The notes: generated from the letters alone by a model not told the origin. 16,128 bases of DNA from IMCC26256 sp037146835 (GCA_037146835.1 JBAWWI010000045.1:1-16128); one strand, 5' to 3'. Positions 4,673-11,984 are shown, numbered from the stretch's first letter. Numbers and translations: made by a program.

Positions 4673-5794
4673 TCAAAGTGGCCAGATCAATCCGCGTACC
4701 CGCTTGGCTAGGCCTTGGGAGCAGAGGGACGCGATAGATCTCGAAATCTCTCCTGCCTCAAGATCTGTCCGTAATGAAATCTCGTCAAGGGTCGCGGGCT
4801 CGCCCGCTAGCGCGCGAATAATTTGGCGCCCAGCGTTATCCAGTGGCACTGCAGGACTCGAGGTGACTCTCAGATCCAGAATCGGAGCCCTGCGTGCGGC
4901 TGCTGTCATGCCTAGTGCAAGCACAACATCGCCAGCATCAAGAAGTGGCAGCGCACCGTCTGCGATTAGAGAGTTGCAGCCAGCGGCAACTGGGTTGCGG
5001 GTTGACCCGGGTTGTGCGAATACTGGTCTGCCAAGACTCGTGGCCGCGGCCGCAGTACTCAACGCCCCGCCTCTGCTCGCGGCCTCTACGACGACAACGA
5101 CGTCCGCGAGCGCCGCGATAATTCGGTTGCGTACAGGGAAGCGTTCAGGGCGCGGCCCTACACCGTGTGCATGCTCGCTGACGATAATTCCTTGCCTCCT
5201 CACTGATGCATATAACGACTGATGGCTGCGTGGGTATGTGACGTCGAGTCCGGTGGCGACGACCCCGATGGTCTGCCCGCCCGCCTCAAGTGCTCCACGG
5301 TGCGCTGCCGCGTCGATACCAAGTGCGAGGCCGCTGACAATCGTGGCACCAGCCTCTGCGAGGGTCGCTGCGAGCTTGTGTGCATCCGCTACGCCATGAG
5401 GGGACGCGGCTCGAGTCCCGACGATCGCAACACGCTGAGCTGCTAGAGAAGAAGGCCGCTCGCCTTCGTTGAGTAGCACCGCAGGAAGGATCGCGTCTTC
5501 TTCCTCGATAGGCCAGTCTTCATCGTGGAGGCAGCGGAGGCGAGTGCCGTTGCGTTTGATGATTCTTTGAGCGCTCAACATGTCGACGAGTCGCCATTCC
5601 GCGGCGATTAGCGCGCGAGTTTCGTCGGTTAGGCGCTTCTCGCCGCCGATCACTTTGATCGCGGCACCGCTCGCTAGCCCCTCGACTGCAGCGATTGGAT
5701 CCGGCCATACCGCAAGGACTCGCTGCATGCGCGATGGCGTCATTCGAGGCAGCGCCACCAATGCATATAGAGCCGCCTCCCTCTGGCTCGTCAT
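4673..5794 (-). CDS. dprA: DNA-processing protein DprA
   Basis: DprA binds incoming single-stranded DNA and loads RecA during natural transformation. The 373-residue product has a short helical N-terminal domain (about 1-100) and a Rossmann-like DprA core (about 100-295). Core motifs are VAIVGTRAAS (122-131), SGLALGIDAAAHRGAL (154-169), the SEHAHGVGPRPERFPVRNRI region (206-225) and EAASRGGALSTA (237-248). A C-terminal winged-helix domain spans about 318-373 (AGRQIIRALAGEPATLDEIS). Its start ATG overlaps the comM stop by four bases (ATGA at 5791-5794), so the two are translationally coupled. In other actinobacteria comM-dprA runs in the same direction as yraN and rpsB; here the pair is reversed. 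Confidence 0.96.
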   Translation of the reverse strand: MTSQREAALYALVALPRMTPSRMQRVLAVWPDPIAAVEGLASGAAIKVIGGEKRLTDETRALIAAEWRLVDMLSAQRIIKRNGTRLRCLHDEDWPIEEEDAILPAVLLNEGERPSSLAAQRVAIVGTRAASPHGVADAHKLAATLAEAGATIVSGLALGIDAAAHRGALEAGGQTIGVVATGLDVTYPRSHQSLYASVRRQGIIVSEHAHGVGPRPERFPVRNRIIAALADVVVVVEAASRGGALSTAAAATSLGRPVFAQPGSTRNPVAAGCNSLIADGALPLLDAGDVVLALGMTAAARRAPILDLRVTSSPAVPLDNAGRQIIRALAGEPATLDEISLRTDLEAGEISRSIASLCSQGLAKRVRGLIWPL

Positions 5795-7293
5795 GGGACA
5801 TCCTGACGAAGGTCTGCTGCCTGAAGCACATCTTCTGGCAAGATCTCAGTGCGGTCGTCAAGGTCGGCGAGTGTGCGCGCAGTTCGCTGAATGGCAGCCG
5901 CTCCTCGGCCGGTAAGAGAGCCAGACTTAACTGCGTTGAGCCACTCGCCGTGAGCCTCCGCGCTGAGCCCCGCGTATCTCGTAAGCGCACCGGCAGGTAG
6001 ATGAGCGTTCCTCCGCCAGGGCAGACCTGCGTACCGATGGTTCTGGCGAGCTACTGCAGAGATGACTCGCTCGCGCTCCTCCGCAGATGATGCACCAGGC
6101 TTCTCTATTTCTTTAGGGGCGCGTAACGCTAAGCGCAGGTCGAAGCGATCGAGCAGTGGGGCTGAGAGGCGACGGCGGTATCTCTCGCGCGCTACATCAG
6201 AGCAAGTGCAGTGGAATGGATCGCGCCCGCATGGGCATGGATTAGTGCATGCGATGAGCGTGAAGTTGGCTGGGAACTCAAGCGAGCAAGCCTGCCTTGA
6301 GATGCGCACAACCCGCTCCTCAAGTGGTTGACGCAGTGCTTCAAGTGCTTGCGGTGCAAACTCTCCGAGCTCATCAAGAAATAGCGCACCACTCGATGCG
6401 AGGGTTACTTCGCCGGGGTGAGGTCGCCCGCTTCCTCCTCCTATGAGTGCTGGAGTAGAGGCGCTGTGATGAGGGGCCCTAAAGGGTCTTCTGGTTGCGA
6501 GGCGTCGTGCTGGTATTGCTCCGGTCGCCGATTGGATGCGAGTTACCTCGAGCGCCTCATCAGGGTCTAGTGGAGCCATGATTGTTGGGAAACGTCTAGC
6601 GAGCATTGTCTTGCCTGCCCCGGGTGGCCCAGCCATCAGGAGATGGTGCGCTCCTGCAGCGGAGCATCTAAGCGCCGAGCGCGCGGTTGCCATCCCGCGT
6701 ACCTCTGATAGATCGAAGCAACCGTGGGTCTCCTCAAGACTCGGGGTCTCGAGGGGTGCTGCATCGACCTCGGGCCAATCCTCTGCGCCCGAGAGCGCAG
6801 CCTTGACGCCCGAGAGGGAGTGTGCGCAGCGAATCTGAATTCCCGGGATCAGGCTTGCCTCATGCACATTCGCACTTGGAACTACAACTGACGTAGCTCC
6901 AGACCGCGCTAACGCATCGACAAGAGCGAGTGCTCCAGCTACTGGGCGTACCTGCCCATCGAGCCCGAGCTCTCCGAGAACCCCAACCCCATCGAGTGCT
7001 GATTGGTCGAGGTCGTCGCAGGCGAGCATGAGGCCTAGGGCCACTGCGAGTTCGAGGCCGGCTCCACTCTTGCGCACTCCACCGGGTGCAAGGTTCACCG
7101 TTATGCGCCTAAGTGGCCACTCGACTTGAGATGAGATCATTGCGGCGCGCACTCGGTCTTTGGACTCGCGCCCCGCAGCATCAGGTAGCCCCACAATTGT
7201 GTAGGCCGGTAAACCGTTGGATACATGTACCTCAACGCGGACGAGTTGCCCGTCGATTCCATGAAGAGTTGCGCTGCGAACTGAAGCGAGCAT
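5791..7293 (-). CDS. comM: YifB/ComM family Mg-chelatase-like AAA+ ATPase
   Basis: ComM is a hexameric AAA+ helicase that promotes branch migration during integration of transforming DNA. The 500-residue product has an N-terminal Lon-protease-like domain (about 1-170, with GLPAYTIVGLPDAAGRES at 28-45). The AAA+ module carries Walker A GPPGAGKT (222-229) and Walker B ALFLDELGEF (303-312). RPFRAPHHSAS (269-279) and the Cys cluster NPCPCGRDPFHCTC (351-364) follow. A C-terminal chelatase-like helical domain ends the protein (GRGAAAIQRTARTLADL). GGGAGG (complement of 7300-7305) lies six bases before the ATG, an excellent Shine-Dalgarno. It diverges from xerC across a 231-base spacer and is followed by coupled dprA. 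Confidence 0.97.
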   Translation of the reverse strand: MLASVRSATLHGIDGQLVRVEVHVSNGLPAYTIVGLPDAAGRESKDRVRAAMISSQVEWPLRRITVNLAPGGVRKSGAGLELAVALGLMLACDDLDQSALDGVGVLGELGLDGQVRPVAGALALVDALARSGATSVVVPSANVHEASLIPGIQIRCAHSLSGVKAALSGAEDWPEVDAAPLETPSLEETHGCFDLSEVRGMATARSALRCSAAGAHHLLMAGPPGAGKTMLARRFPTIMAPLDPDEALEVTRIQSATGAIPARRLATRRPFRAPHHSASTPALIGGGSGRPHPGEVTLASSGALFLDELGEFAPQALEALRQPLEERVVRISRQACSLEFPANFTLIACTNPCPCGRDPFHCTCSDVARERYRRRLSAPLLDRFDLRLALRAPKEIEKPGASSAEERERVISAVARQNHRYAGLPWRRNAHLPAGALTRYAGLSAEAHGEWLNAVKSGSLTGRGAAAIQRTARTLADLDDRTEILPEDVLQAADLRQDVP

Positions 7294-7332
7294 TTATTGC
7301 CTCCCAAAAACTGATGCAGCTAATGGCTGCAA

Positions 7333-7346
7333 ACAATCGTGATTGT
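7333..7346. promoter_or_regulatory. 14-bp dyad near the comM promoter region
   Basis: ACAATC-GT-GATTGT is a six-base inverted repeat with a two-base centre, the form of a dimeric repressor site. It overlaps a possible comM -35 on the minus strand (TTCACA, complement of 7344-7349). A second small dyad, GCAGC-TAATG-GCTGC (7317-7331), lies between it and the comM Shine-Dalgarno. It does not match the actinobacterial LexA site as I know it. The regulator is unknown. Confidence 0.3.
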
Positions 7347-7366
7347 GAAGTATCTAGATGCCTTGG

Positions 7367-7386
7367 CCTGAGTGTGCCTGAGTGTG
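7367..7386 (+). repeat. 10-bp tandem duplication in the comM-xerC spacer
   Basis: CCTGAGTGTG occurs twice in direct succession (7367-7376 and 7377-7386), followed by a looser partial third copy ending in ACGTG. It lies in the noncoding region between two divergent genes. Confidence 0.55.
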
Positions 7387-7512
7387 CTTCAACGTGCTGA
7401 AGGCTCTAGATAGTTCTTAAGGGAGGACCGGAAATCCGCGGCTCCTCGACGGTGTTGATCAAGTTAATGAAGGGGTGGGACACATGCGCTGCTCTGCGTG
7501 TGCCGGGAGCGT

Positions 7513-7518
7513 TAGCCT
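7513..7518 (+). promoter_or_regulatory. Candidate -10 box for a leaderless xerC transcript
   Basis: TAGCCT fits the TAnnnT -10 pattern and ends six bases before the xerC ATG, so a start site at the usual distance would fall on the first base of the ORF. The only Shine-Dalgarno-like sequence (GGGAG 7505-7509) is 15 bases away, which is too far to work well. No clear -35 is visible. Confidence 0.3.
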
Positions 7519-7524
7519 TACGTT

Positions 7525-8454
7525 ATGCCTTGGGAAATCGACGCCTATGTAGCTTCCCTAACGTCGAAGAGCGAAAATACCCACGATGCGTATGCCTCTG
7601 ATGTAGCGCAGTTCATTGAGTGGGCCGAACGAGGCGGTGCTCCAAATCCGGAGGATCTTGACCATAAGGCGCTGCGTCGATATCTGGCTTACTTAGACAC
7701 ACGCGGATTCGCACGCAGATCAATTGCTCGTAAGGCTGCCGCAGTGCGCTCGTATCTTCGATACCTCAAGCGCCAAGGGACGATCACTACTGATCCCGGG
7801 AGAAGCCTCCGAACTCCTAAGGGTGCCGCTCGTCTGCCGCGTGTCCCGCGCAGCAGCGAGGCGACAGCACTGCTCGACGCTGCATCTGCAGAGACGCTCG
7901 ACTTGGCGGAGGAGTGGGAGACGAAGAGCATTGGAAGCGCCGAGGATGTAGCGATAGCGAGGCGAGACCTTGCAGTTCTTGAGGTGCTCTATAGCACCGG
8001 CGTGCGGGTCTCCGAGTGCTGCGGGCTGAAGCTCAGCGACCTAGACCTCGCTCGCGGATATATCACCGTTCTGGGGAAGGGCTCCAAGATTCGCAGAGTC
8101 CCTATAGGAGAACCTGCCTCCGATGCGCTCACGGGCTGGCTTCTAGCGGGTCGACCGCTGCTCGCAAAGCCTGAGACTGAGCCCGAGGTTGTCTTCATTA
8201 ACCGTCGAGGTCGACCTATGGGTCCCCGAGATGCGAGGCGGGTCCTAGAGGCGCACCCGCTTCCCGACGGACGCTCGCTCCACCCCCATGCACTGCGTCA
8301 TGCCTACGCCACACACCTCCTCGAGGGGGGCGCTGATCTTCGTGTTGTCCAAGAACTCCTCGGCCACTCGGATCTAGCGACCACTCAGACGTACACTCAT
8401 CTAACCCGCGAGCGATTGCGCGCCGTCTACGAAGAGACTCACCCACGTGCCTGA
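7525..8454 (+). CDS. xerC: Tyrosine recombinase XerC
   Basis: XerC, with XerD, resolves chromosome dimers at dif. The 309-residue product has an N-terminal SAM-like core-binding domain (about 1-90, with TRGFARRSIARKAAAVRSYL) and the catalytic domain from about 110. All catalytic residues are visible: R161 (STGVRVSE), the beta-hairpin Lys in GKGSK (184-188), H255 and R258 (HPHALRH), H281 (LLGHSDL) and nucleophile Y290 (TQTYTH). The location beside dprA and upstream of the rpsB cluster matches chromosomal xerC in actinobacteria, and there is no attachment site or phage gene nearby, so it is not a prophage integrase. Its last eight bases overlap the next gene's GTG start. Confidence 0.94.
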   Translation: MPWEIDAYVASLTSKSENTHDAYASDVAQFIEWAERGGAPNPEDLDHKALRRYLAYLDTRGFARRSIARKAAAVRSYLRYLKRQGTITTDPGRSLRTPKGAARLPRVPRSSEATALLDAASAETLDLAEEWETKSIGSAEDVAIARRDLAVLEVLYSTGVRVSECCGLKLSDLDLARGYITVLGKGSKIRRVPIGEPASDALTGWLLAGRPLLAKPETEPEVVFINRRGRPMGPRDARRVLEAHPLPDGRSLHPHALRHAYATHLLEGGADLRVVQELLGHSDLATTQTYTHLTRERLRAVYEETHPRA

Positions 8455-9259
8455 TGAACCCAAAAAACTAGTTACGAGCGAAGGCGACAAGGATGTCGTC
8501 GCGTCTCTATGGGCTGAGTACAAATCAACCGGAGCCGAGCAGGCCCGTGAGCGATTGATCCTTAACTACGCGCCACTCGTGAAATTCGTAGCCGGTCGTG
8601 TCGCGTCGGGTCTTCCCCAGAGTGTTGACCAAGCGGATCTTGTGTCGTACGGAGTCTTTGGATTAATTGACGCCATCGATAAGTTTGAGCCCGAACGCGG
8701 ATGGAAATTTGAGACCTACGCGATCTCGCGAATCAAGGGCGCGATTATCGACGAGCTGCGATCGATAGATTGGGTTCCGCGTTCGGTTCGCAATAAAGCG
8801 CGCGAGGTTGAGCGCGCATACTCAAAACTTGAGGCAGAACTGCACCGCACGCCAGAGGAGTCTGAGGTCGCCAAAGAGATTGGTGTAACTGAGGCTGAGC
8901 TCCAGCAAATTCTCTCGCAGATCTCTTACGTTGGAGTAGTTGCTCTCGACGAGGTAGTCGGCGGCGGCGAGCAAGGTAGCGGCGGAACCACGGTCGGAGA
9001 CATGGTCGCCGGATCTGTCGGCGACCCAGTTGCTGCCTTTGAGGTCGAGGAGATGAAGCACATCCTCGCCGATGCAATCAATCGCATGCCGGAGCGAGAA
9101 CGCCTAGTTTTAACGCTCTATTACTACGAGGGCTTAACTCTCGCGGAGATCGGCGAAGTGCTAGAGGTTACCGAGAGTCGCGTCTGTCAGATTCATACAA
9201 AGGCGATCCTTCAGCTGCGATCACGTTTTGTAGAGCCTGAGCGTTCTTCTGCCGAGTAG
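8447..9259 (+). CDS. whiG: RNA polymerase sigma factor of the FliA/WhiG family
   Basis: This is an alternative sigma-70 family factor of 270 residues with regions 2, 3 and 4 and no long region 1. Region 2 starts near LILNYAPLVKFVAGRVASGL (37-56) and continues through DLVSYGVFGLIDAIDKFEP and the -10-recognition segment ISRIKGAIIDELRSIDWVPR. Region 3 covers about 125-200. Region 4 has MPERERLVLTLYYYEGLTL and the helix-turn-helix LAEIGEVLEVTESRVCQIH. The whole matches WhiG of Streptomyces, which controls sporulation, and FliA, which controls flagella; no such genes are visible here, so its regulon is open. The GTG start overlaps the xerC stop (GTGCCTGA, 8447-8454), implying coupled translation with the recombinase. 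Confidence 0.9.
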   Translation: MPDEPKKLVTSEGDKDVVASLWAEYKSTGAEQARERLILNYAPLVKFVAGRVASGLPQSVDQADLVSYGVFGLIDAIDKFEPERGWKFETYAISRIKGAIIDELRSIDWVPRSVRNKAREVERAYSKLEAELHRTPEESEVAKEIGVTEAELQQILSQISYVGVVALDEVVGGGEQGSGGTTVGDMVAGSVGDPVAAFEVEEMKHILADAINRMPERERLVLTLYYYEGLTLAEIGEVLEVTESRVCQIHTKAILQLRSRFVEPERSSAE

Positions 9260-9287
9260 TTAAAACTGCGAGTAGTTGTGGGCCCCC

Positions 9288-9329
9288 AGTAAAGGGCCTG
9301 TAGTAAAGGCCCCGTAGTAAAGGGCCCGT
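9288..9329 (+). repeat. 14-bp tandem repeat, three copies, downstream of the sigma-factor gene
   Basis: Units AGTAAAGGGCCTGT (9288-9301), AGTAAAGGCCCCGT (9302-9315) and AGTAAAGGGCCCGT (9316-9329) follow each other without gaps, preceded by a diverged AGTAGTTGTGGGCCCCC. Each unit carries a near-palindromic GGGCCC core, so neighbouring units can pair with each other. The array starts 28 bases after the sigma-factor stop. Confidence 0.85.
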
Positions 9330-9345
9330 ATCACAGCTAGTGATC

Positions 9346-9358
9346 GTCGCTCAGCGAC
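9346..9358 (+). other. Hairpin GTCGC-TCA-GCGAC
   Basis: A perfect five-pair stem with a three-base loop, just downstream of the 14-bp repeats. The hexamer TGATCG flanks it on both sides (9341 and 9361). No T-run follows. Its role is unknown; it could help end the xerC-sigma transcript. Confidence 0.25.
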
Positions 9359-9415
9359 CTTGATCGAGAGACCCTTTGTTGAGTTCTCTCCGAACCTCCC
9401 CGTTCATTACTAGGG

Positions 9416-9436
9416 GCCAGTCGATCTAAGACTGGC
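9416..9436 (+). promoter_or_regulatory. Hairpin in the leader of the LytM-like gene
   Basis: GCCAGTC (9416-9422) and GACTGGC (9430-9436) form a perfect seven-pair stem around a seven-base loop, 26 bases before the ATG at 9463 and 16 bases before its Shine-Dalgarno. It lacks a T-tail, so a role in mRNA stability or translation is more likely than termination. Confidence 0.35.
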
Positions 9437-9462
9437 GAGTTCGAAGATTGGCAAGGTGGCGC

Positions 9463-10017
9463 ATGAAGTATCTCTCCGTACGATCCGCAATACGATTCCC
9501 AATTTTTTTAGCCGTGGCAGCGTTTGCTTCTCAGAGTGTGCAGCAGGTTGATGCAGCGATGACGCGCGCCGGTGAAGCATGGGGCTCGCCTATTACGTAT
9601 CCCGCTCCCGGGTTGAGAGGCGCGCCCGGTGGATCGGATGGGCGCGTATTGAAATTATTTGCGGCGCCGCGCGTCCCGTGGGGGCCCGGGCATCGCGGTG
9701 TCGATATTGCTCTGCGGCCTGGGTCGGTGGTGCGCTCCGTCTCTCGGGGAACGGTCTCAATGGCGGGGCCGGTGGCTGGGGCCAAAAGCGTCGTAATTCG
9801 GCACCCAGACGGCACACGTTCTGGTTATTCATTCCTTCTTGCTCTGCTCGTCACAAAGGGCGAGAGAGTCACTAAGGGCGAGCCCCTCGGGATCTCAGGT
9901 GGAACCGGCCCGGGGCACCTCAATCCGGGGGTGCTTCATCTCTCATGGAGGGTCGGGGAGGAGTACCGAGATCCGCTCTCCCGGCTGGCGCCGAGGGCAT
10001 GGCATTTCGCCCCTTAG
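9463..10017 (+). CDS. Secreted LytM/M23-like protein with a degenerate active site
   Basis: The 184-residue product has an N-terminal signal sequence (RSAIRFPIFLAVAAFASQSV, with a VDAA-like cleavage region near 30). A LytM/M23 domain follows at about 60-175. The first metal-ligand motif is intact (H77 and D81 in GHRGVDIA) and so is the last ligand, H159 (in GVLHLSWRV). The two catalytic His positions seem lost: the usual YAHL segment reads YSFL (122-125), and the first His of HxH is V157. It is probably a non-hydrolytic wall-binding or amidase-regulating protein. The homologue upstream of rpsB in mycobacteria, as I recall it, also lacks these residues. ATG 9463 has AAGG (9453-9456) six bases away. 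A TTG at 9448 is an alternative. Confidence 0.82.
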   Translation: MKYLSVRSAIRFPIFLAVAAFASQSVQQVDAAMTRAGEAWGSPITYPAPGLRGAPGGSDGRVLKLFAAPRVPWGPGHRGVDIALRPGSVVRSVSRGTVSMAGPVAGAKSVVIRHPDGTRSGYSFLLALLVTKGERVTKGEPLGISGGTGPGHLNPGVLHLSWRVGEEYRDPLSRLAPRAWHFAP

Positions 10018-10178
10018 CCTTTAGAGCCCCCCGGCCCGGAGAGTTCGGGGCAGGCGCGGCTACACTCAGCGCCGTCCCCGGCACTCCGTCGGGGCGACTT
10101 TCACGCCCGTCGACCCGACGGTCGCTGCCACCAGGTAGTGCGGGACGGGCGGTTGAACAACCGAGGGAAGGATGGATT
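10018..10178 (+). promoter_or_regulatory. rpsB leader with candidate -10 and several hairpins
   Basis: This 161-base spacer has TACACT (10061-10066), a TAnnnT -10 candidate, so a leader of roughly 105 bases is expected. Inside it are CCCCG/CGGGG (10076-10080 and 10090-10094), a six-pair stem CCGTCG-ACC-CGACGG (10107-10121), and CGGTT-GAAC-AACCG (10150-10163), which ends just before the Shine-Dalgarno. GCGAC at 10094-10098 can pair instead with GTCGC at 10121-10125, allowing alternative folds. A role in S2 autoregulation, known for rpsB in other bacteria, is inference. Confidence 0.4.
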
Positions 10179-11102
10179 GTGGCTGTAGTCACGATGAAGC
10201 AATTGTTGGAGTCAGGGGTCCACTTTGGACACCAGACGCGTCGTTGGAACCCGAAGATGAAGAGATTCATCCTTGGTGAGCGAAACGGCATCTACGTAAT
10301 CGATCTTGAGCAGACTCTTGATCGCATTGATACTGCATACCGCTTTGTGCGTACGACAGTTGAGAACGGCGGTACCGTCCTCTTTGTTGGTACGAAGAAG
10401 CAGGCTCAAGAGCCAGTGCAGCGCCATGCAGATCGTGTTGGCCAGCCTTATGTCAACTTCCGTTGGCTCGGCGGCATGCTCACAAACTTCACCACGGTGC
10501 ACCAGCGCGTCGGCAAGATGCGCGAGATGGCACGTATGGAGGAGACCGGCGAGGTTGATCTAATGATCAAGAAGGAAGGCCTAAAGCTGCGTCGCGACCT
10601 AACGAAGCTTCAGCGCAACCTTGGTGGAATCCGCAACATGGAGAAGCTCCCAGCAGTTGTCTTCGTTATCGACACGAAGAAGGAGCACATCGCTGTTACC
10701 GAGGCGAACCGTCTTGGTATTCCTGTTGTTGCCGTCGTGGACACGAACTGTGACCCCGACATCATCACCTTTGCCATCCCAGGTAACGACGACGCCATGC
10801 GTTCAGCCGACCTGATGTGCCGAGTAATCGCCGATGCTGTTGAGGAGGGTCGCTACCTCGCTTCACGCAAGGGAGCACGCCCTGGAACGAAGGCTGAGGC
10901 CCCTGTAGCTCCTGTTCTTACTCCTGAGGAGAAGGCAGAGCGCGCTGAGGCCCAGGCCAAGGCTCGCAATGAGGCAGCGGCTGCGCAGGCAGAGCGCGAG
11001 CGACGTCTCGAGGAGTCCAAGGCGCAGGCCGCAGTGGCTCCAGCCGAGGAAGTTGACCCAGCGGTTGAGACCGTAACGGGATCAGGCACGGAGGCCGGCT
11101 AA
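10179..11102 (+). CDS. rpsB: 30S ribosomal protein S2
   Basis: S2 joins the 30S body late in assembly and helps recruit S1-type functions. The product is 307 residues. The start is GTG 10179, giving the actinobacterial MAVVTMKQLLESGVHFGHQT, with GGAAGG (10166-10171) seven bases upstream. The reading frame is open further up to 9945, but that part overlaps the LytM gene and has no S2 similarity. Core motifs include RRWNPKMKRFI, FVGTKKQAQEPV, YVNFRWLGGMLTNFTT (91-106), VFVIDTKKEHIAVTEANRL and VVDTNCDPDIITFAIPGNDD. Residues from about 245 form an Ala/Glu/Arg-rich low-complexity tail that is longer than in E. coli but common in actinobacteria. tsf starts two bases after the stop. Confidence 0.97.
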   Translation: MAVVTMKQLLESGVHFGHQTRRWNPKMKRFILGERNGIYVIDLEQTLDRIDTAYRFVRTTVENGGTVLFVGTKKQAQEPVQRHADRVGQPYVNFRWLGGMLTNFTTVHQRVGKMREMARMEETGEVDLMIKKEGLKLRRDLTKLQRNLGGIRNMEKLPAVVFVIDTKKEHIAVTEANRLGIPVVAVVDTNCDPDIITFAIPGNDDAMRSADLMCRVIADAVEEGRYLASRKGARPGTKAEAPVAPVLTPEEKAERAEAQAKARNEAAAAQAERERRLEESKAQAAVAPAEEVDPAVETVTGSGTEAG

Positions 11103-11104
11103 GC

Positions 11105-11950
11105 GTGGGTGAATACACAGCTAAAGACGTAGCTGCGCTCCGCAAGGAGACCGGCGCCGGAATGATGGACTGCAAGAAGGCGCTTGAGGAGACCTCTGGC
11201 GGCCTTGAAGAAGCAAAAGACTGGCTACGCAAGAAGGGGCTCGCAGGGGCCACGAAGCGTGCTGGCCGCTCTGCCGATCAGGGAGCAATCGATGTCTCTG
11301 TTAATGGCGGAGTAGCGGCGCTAGTCGAGCTCACTGCTGAGACCGATTTCGTTGCTAAGAGCGAAGACTTCCGCGGACTTGTCGCGCGCTTGGTCGCCCA
11401 GGTCTCAGCTAACGGAGACGCCGGCCTAGCCGAGCAGCCTTTTGAGGGCACGACTGTTGGGGAGTACGTAACTCAAGCAGCATCGCGACTTGGAGAGAAT
11501 GTTGGTATTGGTCGTGTTGTTCGCTATGAGACAACTGACGGACTCGTCGATTCTTACAAGCACATTCAGAACGACCGTGGAGTCATCGGAGTGCTCGTTG
11601 AGCTCTCCGGAGTAGATGCGTCTAACGCTGCTGCTCTAGAGGTTGCACACGATGTCGTGCTGCACATCGCTAGCGCGGCTCCTCGTTACACGACGCGTTC
11701 TGACGTGCCCGCGGACGCTATTGAGCGTGAGCGTGCGGTGCTTACCGAGCTAACTCGTAACGAAGGAAAGCCGGAGGCCTCTATCGACAAGATTGTTGAG
11801 GCTCGCCTTAATTCCTTCTACAAGGATTATGTCCTTGAGGAGCAGGGATTCGTAAAGGACCCCAAGGTCACCGTTGGTTCTCTCGTATCCGGGCTCGGCG
11901 GCTCTGCTGCAATCAAACGCTTTGCTCGGGTGAAGATCGGCGAGGAATAG
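11105..11950 (+). CDS. tsf: Translation elongation factor Ts
   Basis: EF-Ts exchanges GDP for GTP on EF-Tu. The 281-residue product has the N-terminal UBA-like domain with KDVAALRKETGAGMMDCKKA (7-26). The core contains ALVELTAETDFVAKSEDF (72-89), including the TDFVAK motif (80-85) that contacts EF-Tu. Two core repeats follow and the protein ends with LEEQGFVKDPKVTVGSLV. The start is GTG 11105, two bases after the rpsB stop, with GGAGG at 11090-11094 inside the end of rpsB. Length is normal. The stop TAG (11948-11950) is immediately followed by the problematic pyrH start region. Confidence 0.97.
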   Translation: MGEYTAKDVAALRKETGAGMMDCKKALEETSGGLEEAKDWLRKKGLAGATKRAGRSADQGAIDVSVNGGVAALVELTAETDFVAKSEDFRGLVARLVAQVSANGDAGLAEQPFEGTTVGEYVTQAASRLGENVGIGRVVRYETTDGLVDSYKHIQNDRGVIGVLVELSGVDASNAAALEVAHDVVLHIASAAPRYTTRSDVPADAIERERAVLTELTRNEGKPEASIDKIVEARLNSFYKDYVLEEQGFVKDPKVTVGSLVSGLGGSAAIKRFARVKIGEE

Positions 11951-11984
11951 TCATCGTCGCAACCAACACCCGAGATCTTGCCGA

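Noticed and set aside
5520..5990. 156-codon minus-strand frame over the dprA-comM junction.
   Set aside because: Arg/Ser-rich out-of-frame shadow of two well-supported genes.
7525..8454. XerC as a phage or integrative-element integrase.
   Set aside because: No attachment repeats, tRNA or mobile genes are nearby, and the position matches chromosomal xerC of actinobacteria.
9288..9350. Repeated TAAA boxes after the sigma gene as WhiG/FliA-type promoters for the LytM gene.
   Set aside because: No GCCGATAA-like -10 is found at the required spacing; the best match was about 4 of 8.
9945..10178. 78-codon N-terminal extension of S2.
   Set aside because: It overlaps the LytM-like gene and the structured leader, and the conserved S2 start MAVVTMKQLL is at GTG 10179.
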